A DNA stretch of 32,431 bases from Gammaproteobacteria bacterium (GTDB lineage Bacteria > Pseudomonadota > Gammaproteobacteria > JAKDMP01): positions 1 through 32,431 of the forward strand of contig JAKDMP010000008.1 of assembly GCA_030452225.1 (NCBI GenBank). Reading direction: 5' to 3'. Numbering within the stretch: position 1 is the stretch's first letter; each line of letters begins with the position of its first letter. This document shows, piece after piece, positions 16,887-26,301 of this stretch. The notes beneath the pieces were generated by a model. It ran no database searches. It was given only the letters and a program-made list of their open reading frames with translations, and had not been told where the DNA came from. Both the position numbers and the translations under genes were made by a program.

Positions 16887-18254
16887 CTATTTCTTCGGCC
16901 CGAGCCACACCTGCTGCGCATTGACAAATTCGTGGATACCGTGGGGGCCGAGTTCGCGCCCGTACCCGGAGGCCTTGATTCCGCCCGAGGGCAAGCGTGG
17001 ATCGGTTTTCACGATCCCGTTCACGGCCACCTGCCCGGCCTCGAAGCGGCGTGCCATTTCCACCCCGCGCTCCGGCGTCGTCCACACGGATGCCGCCAGT
17101 CCATACTCCGTACGATTGGCCAGCGCAATCCCCTCCTCCACATCCGCAACCGGCGCCACCGCCGCAACCGGCCCGAAGGTTTCCTCGGCAAAGGCCGCCG
17201 CCGTCTGCGGGACATCCGCGAGCAGGGTAACCGGATAGAAGCTGCCGGGACCCGTGGGCATTTCTCCACCGAGCAGGCACTTCGCCCCGGCCGCGATGGA
17301 ATCCTGCACCTGGCGATGCAGGTTGTCGCGAAGATCGGCGCGTGCCAACGGACCGATATCGGTCTCCCTGCGCGTCGGGTCGCCGACTTCGAGCCGCTCC
17401 AGGCGTTTCTTGAACAAGCTGATAAAGTTGCCATAACCTGTTGATTCCACGAATATACGCTTGGCGGCTATGCAGGACTGCCCGGCGCAGATGAAGCGCG
17501 ACGCGGCAAGGGTATCCACGGCCTCGTCGAGGTCGGCATCGGCCAGGACCAGCGCCGGATCGGAACCGCCGAGCTCGAGCACGGCAGGTTTTGTTGCCGC
17601 GGCCGCAATGCCTGCAACCGCGCGGCCGCCTCGCGTCGAGCCGGTAAAGGACACCGCCTGCACGCGCGGATCGCGCATCACGGCTTCGGCGGTCTGGTTC
17701 CCGACATGGAGCGTTTGCAGCAGGCCCTCGGGCGCCCCGGCATCGCGGAAGACCTCTTCGATGGCCGCGGCGCAACCCGGGACATGCGCATCGTGCTTGA
17801 GGATCACCGTGTTGCCGGCCATCAGCGCCGGGGCAAACACGCGGGTTGCCAGCCAGTACGGCGAATTCCACGGCAGGATGCCGAGCACGGTGCCCAGCGG
17901 AAGGTACTGGACCCAGCTGCGTGTGGCATCCGCCTCGATGCTCGTGTCGGCGAGGTACTCCGCGGCGTGCCCGGCGTAATGTTCGCAGCACCACGCGGCC
18001 TTCTCGACCTCCCCCAGGGCTTCGCGCACAGGCTTGCCCATTTCCGCGGTCATCAGCGCCGCGTGACGTTCGTTCTGTTCGCGCAGCCTCCCGGCAACCG
18101 CCTCCAGGCAGCGGGCGCGTTCCTCGAAGGCGAGGTCACGCCATCGCCGGAATGCCTTCCTGGCCGCGGTCAGTTTGCGCTCGATGTCTTCCGGCGTATG
18201 CCAGTCGACGCTTCGAATGCATTCCCCGGTCGCGGGATTGATGACGTCAGGCAT
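16887..18254 (-). CDS. NAD(P)-dependent aldehyde dehydrogenase (succinate/aspartate-semialdehyde dehydrogenase-like)
   Basis: MPDVINPATGECIRSVDWHTPEDIERKLTAARKAFRRW...LPWNSPYW...VSFTGSTRGGRAVAG...LELGGSDPALVLADADLDEAV...FICAGQSCIAAKRIF. Start MPDVINP at 18254. Confidence 0.92.
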   Translation of the reverse strand: MPDVINPATGECIRSVDWHTPEDIERKLTAARKAFRRWRDLAFEERARCLEAVAGRLREQNERHAALMTAEMGKPVREALGEVEKAAWCCEHYAGHAAEYLADTSIEADATRSWVQYLPLGTVLGILPWNSPYWLATRVFAPALMAGNTVILKHDAHVPGCAAAIEEVFRDAGAPEGLLQTLHVGNQTAEAVMRDPRVQAVSFTGSTRGGRAVAGIAAAATKPAVLELGGSDPALVLADADLDEAVDTLAASRFICAGQSCIAAKRIFVESTGYGNFISLFKKRLERLEVGDPTRRETDIGPLARADLRDNLHRQVQDSIAAGAKCLLGGEMPTGPGSFYPVTLLADVPQTAAAFAEETFGPVAAVAPVADVEEGIALANRTEYGLAASVWTTPERGVEMARRFEAGQVAVNGIVKTDPRLPSGGIKASGYGRELGPHGIHEFVNAQQVWLGPKK

Positions 18255-18284
18255 GGCACACCTCCGGAATTTTGACGAAAATGG

Positions 18285-18354
18285 GCAGGAGCGGGCCATG
18301 CCCGCGACAAAGGATCGGGGCATGCTTCTTGTCGCGGGCACGGCCCGCTCCTAC
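18285..18354. repeat. REPIN-like inverted REP pair
   Basis: GCAGGAGCGGGCCATGCCCGCGACAAAG...CTTGTCGCGGGCACGGCCCGCTCCTAC. Confidence 0.78.
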
Positions 18355-18385
18355 GGCAGAGTTGTATCGACGCTTGGCCGGAATC

Positions 18386-18405
18386 TCGAGCAAGCTCGCT
18401 CCTGC
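18386..18405. repeat. Single REP half-unit
   Basis: CTCGAGCAAGCTCGCTCCTGC-type sequence about 30 bp after the preceding REPIN. Confidence 0.5.
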
Positions 18406-18436
18406 AGATCAATGGCTTGCATCTCGGGCCCTACGA

Positions 18437-19687
18437 TCAGGACGCGGGTTGCTTTTCCAGACGTCCGGACTTCCAGACGTGGGAAACATTCCCGGGATCG
18501 GCAAGCACCTTGATGTCATCGAGCGGATTGGCGCTCAACGCGCACAAATCGGCATCCCATCCGGCTTCGAGCCGCCCCGCGCGCGGCGCCTGGGGCCCCA
18601 GCGTTTGCGGCGCCGTGGCGGTAGCCGCCTCGATCGCCTGGAGCGGCGTCATTCCGGCTTCCACCAGGTACACCAGTTCCCAGGCATGCAGGCCCCAGCG
18701 CAAGGCCGTGTCCGTGCCGGACGTGATCGTGTCGGTGCCGGACGCTATCGTGACCCCGTTGCGAATGGCCAGTTCGACGGCCTCGCGGTGACGATCGGCC
18801 GTTACCGCCAATTTTTTCGCGGCGTAGGCCGGCAAATGCTTGTCGTCGCGCATGCGCACCTTGGTGAAACGCGTGGTCACCAGGATTGCGCCGGCTTCCT
18901 TCATGGCCGCGGCCGCTTCCTCGTCGAGATACGTGCCGTGCTCGATGGTGTGGACGCCGGCCCGGAGCGCGGCCATGATCCCGGCCTTGCCGTGGCAATG
19001 CGCGGCGACGATGCGATCGGCCCGGGCGGCCTCCTCCACGATCACCCTGAGTTCGCGATCGGTGAATTGCTGATGCCTGGGATCGTCATATTCGGTCAGC
19101 ACGCCGCCCGAAGCGCAAACCTTGATGAGCTTTGCGTTGCGGCGCAGCTGCAGGCGCACGGCGCGCAGGCATTCGGCCTCGCCGTCGCAGGTATGCAGCC
19201 AGCCGTCGCGCGCGGCGTAATCCGCCACGCAACCGAGGGAGTAGGAATGCAGGTCGGCATGGCCGCCGGTCTGGGAAATCAAATCCCCCGCCGCATAGAC
19301 ATGCGGTCCGCGCATGGCGCCCTCCTCGATCACGCGCGCGAGATACACTCCGTAGCCGCCCACCTCCCGAACGCTGGTGAAACCGGCATCGAGCGCGCGC
19401 GAGGCATCTCCCACGCATCTCGCCACGGCCACAGGCATGGGCACATGCATGGCGTTGTCGAGGGCCGCCCCGTGCAGGCCGGTGAAATGCGTATGGCAGT
19501 CCCACATGCCCGGCATCAAGACCGGCACGGAGAATACCCGTGCATCCTCGGCAACGTCAGGCGCTTCGCGCGCGGGCCCGATCCAGTCGATTTTGCCGCC
19601 CTGGACGATCAGGGAAGCATCCCGGAGCGGATCGCCCGCCCCCGGAATCAACAGCCGCGCATCAATGCGCTGCAGCGGCTCAGCCAC
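18437..19687 (-). CDS. Metal-dependent amidohydrolase (imidazolonepropionase/prolidase-like)
   Basis: VPVLMPGMWDCHTHFTGLHGA...IKVCASGGVLTEYDDPRHQQFTDRELRVIVEEAARADRIVAAHCHGKAGIMAALRAGVHTIEHGTYLDEE...IASGTDT: amidohydrolase superfamily metal ligands. Confidence 0.9.
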   Translation of the reverse strand: MAEPLQRIDARLLIPGAGDPLRDASLIVQGGKIDWIGPAREAPDVAEDARVFSVPVLMPGMWDCHTHFTGLHGAALDNAMHVPMPVAVARCVGDASRALDAGFTSVREVGGYGVYLARVIEEGAMRGPHVYAAGDLISQTGGHADLHSYSLGCVADYAARDGWLHTCDGEAECLRAVRLQLRRNAKLIKVCASGGVLTEYDDPRHQQFTDRELRVIVEEAARADRIVAAHCHGKAGIMAALRAGVHTIEHGTYLDEEAAAAMKEAGAILVTTRFTKVRMRDDKHLPAYAAKKLAVTADRHREAVELAIRNGVTIASGTDTITSGTDTALRWGLHAWELVYLVEAGMTPLQAIEAATATAPQTLGPQAPRAGRLEAGWDADLCALSANPLDDIKVLADPGNVSHVWKSGRLEKQPAS

Positions 19688-19714
19688 AGATGAAACCGGC
19701 CGGTTGCACGCGAA

Positions 19715-20329
19715 TCACCGGGCCTGCTTCGACGTTGCAGGCGCCGACGCGGCCTTCGGCTGGTAACGGTGCCAGGTCTGCGTCTTGAAGAAAATCCACA
19801 CGTAGCCACGTACTTTCAGCGTCTTGCCATGGTCCTCGAGCCACATCTTGCAATCGTAGGTCTTGCCCTCCTCCGGGTCGTAGCACTTCCCGTCATGCCA
19901 GTCCTTGTCCTTCGGGAAGTACTTGAAATCCGTCAGTACGACCATGCCGAGAAGCGGGCGCGAGCGCAGCGATTCGTCGGGGTTGTGAATATCGACCTTG
20001 GGCTTCCCCGCCAGCGCCTGGTTCTCGTAATCGGCAGGATAATTCGGCTCCTTGAGCCACACGATTTTGCCGCTCCAGGTGCCGTCGTCGGCAAGGAAAA
20101 TCTTCACATGCGACTTGCCGTCGGGTGTTACCCACAGGCCGTTGACCGCGTCCGCGGGCCGGGGCGTCGCCACCGGCGTCGCCGGTGTTGAAGCGTCCGG
20201 CGTGGCAGGCGCCGACATTGACGCCGCCGGCATGACCGGCATCGGCGCCGTCTTCGCTGCCGGTGCCTGCGCCAGGGCGAAGCCGGGAATAGCCAGGAGG
20301 GTGCTGAACAAAAGGAATCGGCGAAACAT
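19715..20329 (-). CDS. DUF2147 family secreted protein (paralog 1)
   Basis: Signal peptide MFRRFLLFSTLLAIPGFALAQA, Ala/Pro/Thr linker, then NGLWVTPDGKSHVKIFLADDGTWSGKIVWLKEPNYPADYENQALAGKPKVDIHNPDESLRSRPLLGMVVLTDFKY.... Start set at 20329. Confidence 0.88.
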   Translation of the reverse strand: MFRRFLLFSTLLAIPGFALAQAPAAKTAPMPVMPAASMSAPATPDASTPATPVATPRPADAVNGLWVTPDGKSHVKIFLADDGTWSGKIVWLKEPNYPADYENQALAGKPKVDIHNPDESLRSRPLLGMVVLTDFKYFPKDKDWHDGKCYDPEEGKTYDCKMWLEDHGKTLKVRGYVWIFFKTQTWHRYQPKAASAPATSKQAR

Positions 20330-20426
20330 GGTGATTTCCGCAGGCGGGTACCCGTGAATTGTGACACAGCCCGCATGGACGCGCAAACGCTCGGGCCGGC
20401 ATTCCACCGGTCGGGCGCGGCCATTT

Positions 20427-20450
20427 GCCGTCGGAAACGGCCCCGACGGC
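20427..20450 (-). terminator. Hairpin downstream of DUF2147 paralog 2 (poor U-tract)
   Basis: Perfect 8-bp stem GCCGTCGG / CCGACGGC with an 8-nt loop, 47 bp past the stop. Confidence 0.35.
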
Positions 20451-20496
20451 CGACGCAGAAGTCCGGCGGCCGGAGTTGAGCCGGGCCGCGTCTTCC

Positions 20497-21057
20497 CTAC
20501 GACCCCTGCTTCGAGGCCGCGGCCGCCGTCGCAGGTCCCGACCGGTATCGTTGCCACGTCTCCGTCTGGTGGACAAACCACGCGGATATACGCACGTTCA
20601 ACGTCTTGCCGTCTTCGCCGAGCGACAGGCTGCAATCGTAGCTCTTGCCCTTCTCCGGCGCGTAGCACTTCCCGTCCTGCCAGGCCTTGTCGCCCGCCGA
20701 GTACCTGAAGCCCGACAACACCGCCAGCCCGAGAATCGGGCGGGAGCGGAGGGAGGCGTCGGAGTTCTGAATGTCGACCCTGGGCTTGCCCGCCAGCAGC
20801 TTGTTGTCGTAATCCTGCGGGAAACCGGCTTCCCTGAGCCACACGATCCTGCCGCGGTAGGTGCCGTCATCGGCGCGGGCAATCTGTACACGCGACCTGC
20901 CGCCGGGCGTAACCCACAAGCCATTGGCCGCATCCGCGGGGCTGGATGAGGCCCTTGCGGCCATCGGCGTTGCGGCCGGCATCGCATCGGGGGACTGCGC
21001 CAGGACAGCGCCGGGAAGCAGGAAGAAGGCACCGAACAAAGCGAATGAACGGAGCAT
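20497..21057 (-). CDS. DUF2147 family secreted protein (paralog 2)
   Basis: MLRSFALFGAFFLLPGAVLAQS... NGLWVTPGGRSRVQIARADDGTYRGRIVWLREAGFPQDYDNKLLAGKPRVDIQNSDASLRSRPILGLAVLSGFRY...; clear paralog of the neighbouring ORF. Confidence 0.88.
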   Translation of the reverse strand: MLRSFALFGAFFLLPGAVLAQSPDAMPAATPMAARASSSPADAANGLWVTPGGRSRVQIARADDGTYRGRIVWLREAGFPQDYDNKLLAGKPRVDIQNSDASLRSRPILGLAVLSGFRYSAGDKAWQDGKCYAPEKGKSYDCSLSLGEDGKTLNVRISAWFVHQTETWQRYRSGPATAAAASKQGS

Positions 21058-21170
21058 GATGGATATCTCCGGATGGAAAGAGAAGAATCTGGCACAGCTT
21101 CACGATGATACGCAATATGCCGACGGCCCCGCGGCAACCCGGTTCCATCCGTCGGCCCGCCGTCGACGAC

Positions 21171-21515
21171 TCAGACGGTCTGCGTCGGCTTGTCCGCGCC
21201 CAGCGACCCGGCGAGAAGCCTTTCGGCCTGGCGCTGGAGTTGGCCGCGATCCGACTTGCTGATCTGGATGCCGATTCCCTGTTCGCGGGGCCTGACCACC
21301 CCCCTCGGACTCAGCCATACGACCTTGCCCGCAACGGCCTTGGATGATTTGTCCGGCATGTCGACGCGCACGAACGCCTCTTCGCCGAGACTGTATTCCC
21401 GGTTGGTGGGCACGAATATGCCCCCGCCTTCCACGAAGCTCATCCAAGCGCGGTAGAGGCTGTTTCGATCGCTCAGATCGAGCGTGAGGATGCTTGGCCG
21501 ACGTGACTCTGTCAT
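21171..21515 (-). CDS. PilZ-domain protein
   Basis: SILTLDLSDRNSLYRAWMSFVEGGGIFVPTNREYSLGEEAFVRVDMPDKSSKAVAGKVVWLSPRGV..GIGIQIS. ATGA overlap with holB. Confidence 0.88.
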   Translation of the reverse strand: MTESRRPSILTLDLSDRNSLYRAWMSFVEGGGIFVPTNREYSLGEEAFVRVDMPDKSSKAVAGKVVWLSPRGVVRPREQGIGIQISKSDRGQLQRQAERLLAGSLGADKPTQTV

Positions 21516-22516
21516 GGCTGTACTCCCTGGCTTTGTTCGAGATCGAACGCATTAACAAATAACAGAAGCAACCGTTCGCGCGCAAGTGCATCGTTGCGGA
21601 TCACGGCGTCATCGGCCACTTCGCCGGCCTCCTTCCAAGTCTCAAGAAGCCGTCTGGCATCCGCCCGCGCAGCCAGGGACGCGAACCGTTCCAATCCGGG
21701 GAAACCTCCTGCCCGAGGCCGTTCAACCAGTCTCGTGCGCAATGCAACCCAGGCGAGCCAGCCGATCAGTACCGCAAAACGCGCCAGCGGCCATTTCGAG
21801 AATTCGTTGGCGACGACGATTGGATCGTCGCGGCCCGATACGGCCGCCGAGAGCGCGTCCAGCGCAGGCAACAGGCTGCCCGCGCTGTCCTGAGCAAGTT
21901 TTCCCGCCGCCAGCGGGGCACCGCCCGCCAAAGCCAGCAACAAGGGCCAGTCGGAACGTGCACCGCGCTCCCGATTCAGCCAGTCGAGCGCCGGTTGCGG
22001 TTGCGGTGCAGGCACAGGCAACCGCAAACAGCGGCTGATCACGGTGGGCAAAAGATGCGCGGTGTTGTCCGCGATCAGGATCAGGCTGACGCCCTCCGGC
22101 GGCTCCTCCAGCGTCTTCAGCAAGGCGTTCGAGGCACTGTCGCCCAACTTATCCGCCGGATTGATCACGGCGCAGCGCGCGCCCTTCCCGCCCGCCGTCA
22201 GTGACAGCCGCCGGGACAACTCGCGGATCTGGTCGACCAGGATGGCCGATTTGCCTTCCTCCGGCTCGACACACAGAAAATCAGGATGTGCACCCGCATC
22301 CATCCTCCGGCAGGCAGCGCAATGGCCGCAAGCGGCGCAATCTTCCCGTGGATCCAGGCACAGTCGCGCACGTGCAATGGCTTCGGCCAGGCGGGAGCGG
22401 CCCAACCCGGGGCGCCCGAGTATCAACACCCCGGCAGGCAACCTTTCCGTACCCAGGGCAGTAACCGCCTGCTCCCACGGGGCGGACAACCAGGGCAACT
22501 GCGTCGCGGGCCTCAT
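21512..22516 (-). CDS. holB: DNA polymerase III delta' subunit
   Basis: LPWLSAPWEQAVTALGTERLPAGVLILGRPGLGRSRLAEAIARARLC...CAACGHCAACRRMDAGAHPDF...GDSASNALLKTLEEPPEG..LILIADNTAHLLPTVISRCLRLPV. Confidence 0.95.
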   Translation of the reverse strand: MRPATQLPWLSAPWEQAVTALGTERLPAGVLILGRPGLGRSRLAEAIARARLCLDPREDCAACGHCAACRRMDAGAHPDFLCVEPEEGKSAILVDQIRELSRRLSLTAGGKGARCAVINPADKLGDSASNALLKTLEEPPEGVSLILIADNTAHLLPTVISRCLRLPVPAPQPQPALDWLNRERGARSDWPLLLALAGGAPLAAGKLAQDSAGSLLPALDALSAAVSGRDDPIVVANEFSKWPLARFAVLIGWLAWVALRTRLVERPRAGGFPGLERFASLAARADARRLLETWKEAGEVADDAVIRNDALARERLLLLFVNAFDLEQSQGVQP

Positions 22517-23148
22517 TGCGTCGCCGGCAGGAAGGGGCCGACCGCCTCACGGCAGCGGCTCTGAACCTCATCCAGCGAGCCTTCCGCCGCTATGCACCGG
22601 ACTCGTTCCGGCGCCCGCTGGAGGCACTCGCGATAGCCATCCCTCACCCGGGAGAAAAACTCGGCTCCTTCGCTCTCGAAACGGTCCTTGCCGCCCCGCA
22701 AGCCGATGCGCTCCAGGGTATCAGGAACCGGCATGTCCAGCCACAGCGTGATATCCGGTTCGAGATCCTGCACCAGCCATTCGGCCAACGTCCGCACGGC
22801 GGTCTCCCCCAGACCCCGCGCACGCCCCTGATACGCGTAGCTCGCATCCACGAACCGATCGCATACCACCCAGCGCCCCGCTTTCAACGCGGGCCGAATC
22901 AAGTGGCGGGCGTGCTCCGCGCGGGCGGCAAACATCAGCAGCAGTTCGGTTTCCGCCGACATGCCTTCCATGGCGGTATCCTTGAGAAGCCCACGAATGC
23001 TTTCCGCCACGGGCGTGCCCCCCGGCTCGCGTGTCGCCACGGCTTCGACTCCCTTGCTCCGCAGCCACTCCACCAGCATCGCAGTCTGGGTCGATTTGCC
23101 GACGCCCTCGATCCCTTCCAGGGTGATGAATCGCCCGCGCTCAGTCAT
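22513..23148 (-). CDS. tmk: Thymidylate kinase
   Basis: RGRFITLEGIEGVGKSTQTAMLVEWLRSKGVEAVATREPGGTPVAESIR...GRWVVCDRFVDASYAYQGRARGLG. Confidence 0.97.
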   Translation of the reverse strand: MTERGRFITLEGIEGVGKSTQTAMLVEWLRSKGVEAVATREPGGTPVAESIRGLLKDTAMEGMSAETELLLMFAARAEHARHLIRPALKAGRWVVCDRFVDASYAYQGRARGLGETAVRTLAEWLVQDLEPDITLWLDMPVPDTLERIGLRGGKDRFESEGAEFFSRVRDGYRECLQRAPERVRCIAAEGSLDEVQSRCREAVGPFLPATQ

Positions 23149-24202
23149 GGTCCGGGCCGTCTCCTTGGTGTAGTTGATACTTGCGAATCATGCGACGTTG
23201 TTCGGCCAGCGTATCCGAAAAAACATGCGTGCCGTCCCCTTTGGCCACGAAATAGAGCGCCGTGCCCTCGGCCGGGTGCAACGCCGCCACGATGGACGCC
23301 AGGCTCGGCATGCAGATCGGCGTCGGCGGCAATCCGCGATGCAGATACGTGTTGTACGGCGTGTCGATTTCCATGTTCTTGTAGGTCAAGTCACCATGAT
23401 AGGCATCGCCCAGACCGTAAATGACGGTGGGATCCGCGCCCAGCGGCATGCCGCTTTTCAGCCGCCGCTCGAAAACGCCGGCGATGCGCGTACGCTCCGA
23501 ATCCACGGCGCTCTCCTTCTCGATGATGGAAGCAACGATGAGCGCCTCGTAGGGGCTGCCCAGCACCAGTCCGGGTGCACGCTTCTCCCAGGCCTTTTGA
23601 AGGTGCCGCTGCATGGCAAGATAGGCGCGCTTCAGGACTTCCAGGCCGCTGGTGCCGCGCGGAAAACCATAAGTCTCCGGGAAAAACCGTCCCTCGGCCT
23701 TTTGGTCGGGATGCCCCAGTCGCGCCATGATTTCGGCCGCCGACTGTCCCTTCAAGTCGTGCCTGAACGCCGGCTGCTTCAACAACCGTGAACGTATCTC
23801 GCTGAAAGTTTCCCCCGGGATGATGGTGAAGTCGTGCATCACGACTTCGCCCGACGTCATCGCCTGCAGCAAATCGGACGCGGACATGCCCGGCTTTACG
23901 CGATATTCTCCGGCCTGGATATGCCCGGCTTCACCCCTGATGCGGGCCAACAGCTTCACGTCCCAGGCGTGTTCGATGACGCCATGCGCGGCGAGCGAAT
24001 CCGCCAGGCGGGAAAGACTTGCGCCCTCGTCGACGACGAAAACCTGCCCAGCGGCGCTCGCCGGGAGCGGAGCGTGGTTGAGCCGGTGCCAAGTATAACC
24101 GCCCCAAGCGGCGGCCGCAATCACAATGAGCAGCAGTACACTGAATGCGGGCCATCGACGATGGCGGCGCGGACGGCCCTGGACCGGCTTGTCCTCCTTC
24201 AC
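23141..24202 (-). CDS. mltG: Endolytic transglycosylase MltG (YceG-like)
   Basis: Single TM then GASLSRLADSLAAHGVIEHAW...AGEYRVKPGMSASDLLQAMTSGEVVMHDFTIIPGETFSEI...ASIIEKESAVDSERTRIAGVFERRLKSGMPLGADPTVIYGLG...DTPYNTYLHRGLPPTPICMPSLASI. Confidence 0.96.
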   Translation of the reverse strand: MKEDKPVQGRPRRHRRWPAFSVLLLIVIAAAAWGGYTWHRLNHAPLPASAAGQVFVVDEGASLSRLADSLAAHGVIEHAWDVKLLARIRGEAGHIQAGEYRVKPGMSASDLLQAMTSGEVVMHDFTIIPGETFSEIRSRLLKQPAFRHDLKGQSAAEIMARLGHPDQKAEGRFFPETYGFPRGTSGLEVLKRAYLAMQRHLQKAWEKRAPGLVLGSPYEALIVASIIEKESAVDSERTRIAGVFERRLKSGMPLGADPTVIYGLGDAYHGDLTYKNMEIDTPYNTYLHRGLPPTPICMPSLASIVAALHPAEGTALYFVAKGDGTHVFSDTLAEQRRMIRKYQLHQGDGPDHD

Positions 24203-24247
24203 GGCAGTTCAACCTGCATGATTCACGGGGCGCGCCGATCGCAGCGC

Positions 24248-24316
24248 CCGCAGAGAGACGGAGATTCGAATTTTCGTGATTTTTTCTGCGATCTCGGCGG
24301 CCTCTGCGGTGAAACC
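24248..24316. repeat. Degenerate 'CACCGCAGAGG...CTCTGCGG' intergenic palindromic repeat
   Basis: Minus strand: TAAGGTTTCACCGCAGAGGCCGCCGAGATCGCAGAAAAAATCACGAAAATTCGAATCTCCGTCTCTCTGCGGGCG; 8-bp perfect outer arms CCGCAGAG (24248-24255)/CTCTGCGG (24302-24309). Abuts the fabF stop codon. Confidence 0.6.
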
Positions 24317-25567
24317 TTAGGGAGACGCAGCGAAAACAAGGGTTCCGTTGGTGCCGCCGAATCCGAAGGAATTGGACATCGCATGCTTCACGCCCTTGAC
24401 ATCGCGCGCCGTGTGGGGAACGAAGTCCAGGTCGCAACCCTCGTCCGGATTATCCAGGTTGATCGTCGGCGGCAGCGTCTGGTCGCGCAGGGCCAACATG
24501 CTGAATACCGCTTCGATGGCACCCGCCGCGCCCAGCAAGTGGCCGGTCATGGACTTGGTGGAGGAACAGGGGATCAGCTTTGCTTGATCGCCAAACACCT
24601 TCTTGATGGCCAGCGTTTCGGCTACATCGCCCTTGAGCGTGGACGTGGCGTGGGCGTTGATATAGCCAATCTGCTCGCGATCGAGCCCGGCATCATCCAG
24701 AGCATGCTGCATGGCGCGCGCCGCGCCATCTCCGTCCTCCGACGCCGCCGTCATGTGAAAGGCATCCCCGCTCATGCCAAAACCCAGCAGCTCCGCGTAG
24801 ATGTTCGCCCCGCGCCTGCGCGCATGCTCCAGCTCCTCGAGCATGACCACCGCCGAACCGTCGGCCAGGACGAAGCCATCGCGATCACGGTCCCAGGGCC
24901 GGCTGGCGAGCTCCGGTTCGTCATTGCGCTGGGACAGCGCCCGCGCCGAGCAGAACCCGCCCAATCCGGTGGGTACGCTCGAACGCTCCGCCCCGCCTGC
25001 GAGCATCGCATCGGCCTCGTTCCAAGCGATCAGCCTGGCCGCCAGACCCAGTGCGTGGGTGGAAGTCGTGCAGGCCGTGGCCACGGCGAGATTGGGCCCC
25101 TTCAGGCCCAGGCGAATGGAAAGGTGGCCCGAAATCATGTTGACGATGCTTCCGGGCACGACGAATGGCGACATGCGCTTGTTGCCGCCAGTCTTCTTGT
25201 AGGCCTCGTAGCCGGCCTCGATGACGCCCAGCCCGCCGATTCCGGAGCCAACCAGTACGCCCAGACGATCCGCATTCTCTCCCGTAACCTCCAGGCCCGA
25301 ATCCTCGAATGCATCCAGGCCGGCCGCAAAGCCGTACTGGAGAAACAAATCCATTTTCCTGGCTTCCTTCGGACCCAGGTAACGGTCGGTATCAAAGTCC
25401 CGCACCAGCCCGCCAATACGGGTGGTGAACTTCGACACGTCCATGGTATCTATGGGACCGATGCCGCTTTTCCCGGCAAGGATGTTTTGCCAGGCCGCCT
25501 CGGCTGAATTGCCCACGGGCGAAATGACGCCCATGCCTGTCACGACTACACGTCGTTCCGGTTGCAT
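24317..25567 (-). CDS. fabF: Beta-ketoacyl-ACP synthase II
   Basis: [39 protein letters not shown]...[13 protein letters not shown]...[24 protein letters not shown]...[21 protein letters not shown]...[14 protein letters not shown]. Confidence 0.96.
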   Translation of the reverse strand: MQPERRVVVTGMGVISPVGNSAEAAWQNILAGKSGIGPIDTMDVSKFTTRIGGLVRDFDTDRYLGPKEARKMDLFLQYGFAAGLDAFEDSGLEVTGENADRLGVLVGSGIGGLGVIEAGYEAYKKTGGNKRMSPFVVPGSIVNMISGHLSIRLGLKGPNLAVATACTTSTHALGLAARLIAWNEADAMLAGGAERSSVPTGLGGFCSARALSQRNDEPELASRPWDRDRDGFVLADGSAVVMLEELEHARRRGANIYAELLGFGMSGDAFHMTAASEDGDGAARAMQHALDDAGLDREQIGYINAHATSTLKGDVAETLAIKKVFGDQAKLIPCSSTKSMTGHLLGAAGAIEAVFSMLALRDQTLPPTINLDNPDEGCDLDFVPHTARDVKGVKHAMSNSFGFGGTNGTLVFAASP

Positions 25568-25605
25568 CTCGGACCTTTCTCGGAAGCTTTGATCAGCCAA
25601 CCCGT

Positions 25606-25848
25606 TTATTCGGAGTCGAGGTGCGCCTTGACGTAATCAACCGCCTGTTGGACGGTGGCAATCTTTTCCGCTTCCTCGTCGGGGATCTCGCACTCGAACT
25701 CCTCCTCCAGCGCCATTACCAGCTCGACGGTATCGAGCGAATCGGCACCCAGATCATCCACGAAAGAAGCCTCGGGCTTTACTTCCTCTTCCTTGACTCC
25801 GAGTTGTTCGATGACGATCTTGTTTACACGCTCTTCAATGCTGCTCAT
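25606..25848 (-). CDS. acpP: Acyl carrier protein
   Basis: [80 protein letters not shown]: canonical ACP with DSL phosphopantetheine site. Confidence 0.98.
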   Translation of the reverse strand: MSSIEERVNKIVIEQLGVKEEEVKPEASFVDDLGADSLDTVELVMALEEEFECEIPDEEAEKIATVQQAVDYVKAHLDSE

Positions 25849-26301
25849 CGGTGCTCATTCCTCTGTTGGATGGATAAACCGGTCATCCCATGGACACCGG
25901 ACTGACCTATTGTATTGAAAAGGTCAACCTGTCGCCATAACCCGGCAGCGGGAATCGTTCCCCGTCCGGAAAACCCAGCTTGGGCCATGTCGCTTGAAAG
26001 CTCGAATACTTGTTTTTTATCCACAACTTGCAGGTGGTTCCAAGAAATTATGAAATCAATGTTTCCGGACTCCGCAGACGGCGGAATTTTGTCGCCGCCG
26101 TTTCAGGTCTTGTACCGAATCAGCGCTCCGGCTCATCCGCAGCATCCCCCACGATCCCGACTGCCGCCGCTCACCCGTGAGAGTCTCGGCCTGCCGCGAG
26201 CGGTGAAGCTGTCCCCCGCCGACAACGCGATCTCGAATGCACCAAGTCCGCTGACAACCCGTCTGCGTTCCGGATGTCCACAACAAGTTATTGCCTGAAT
26301 T

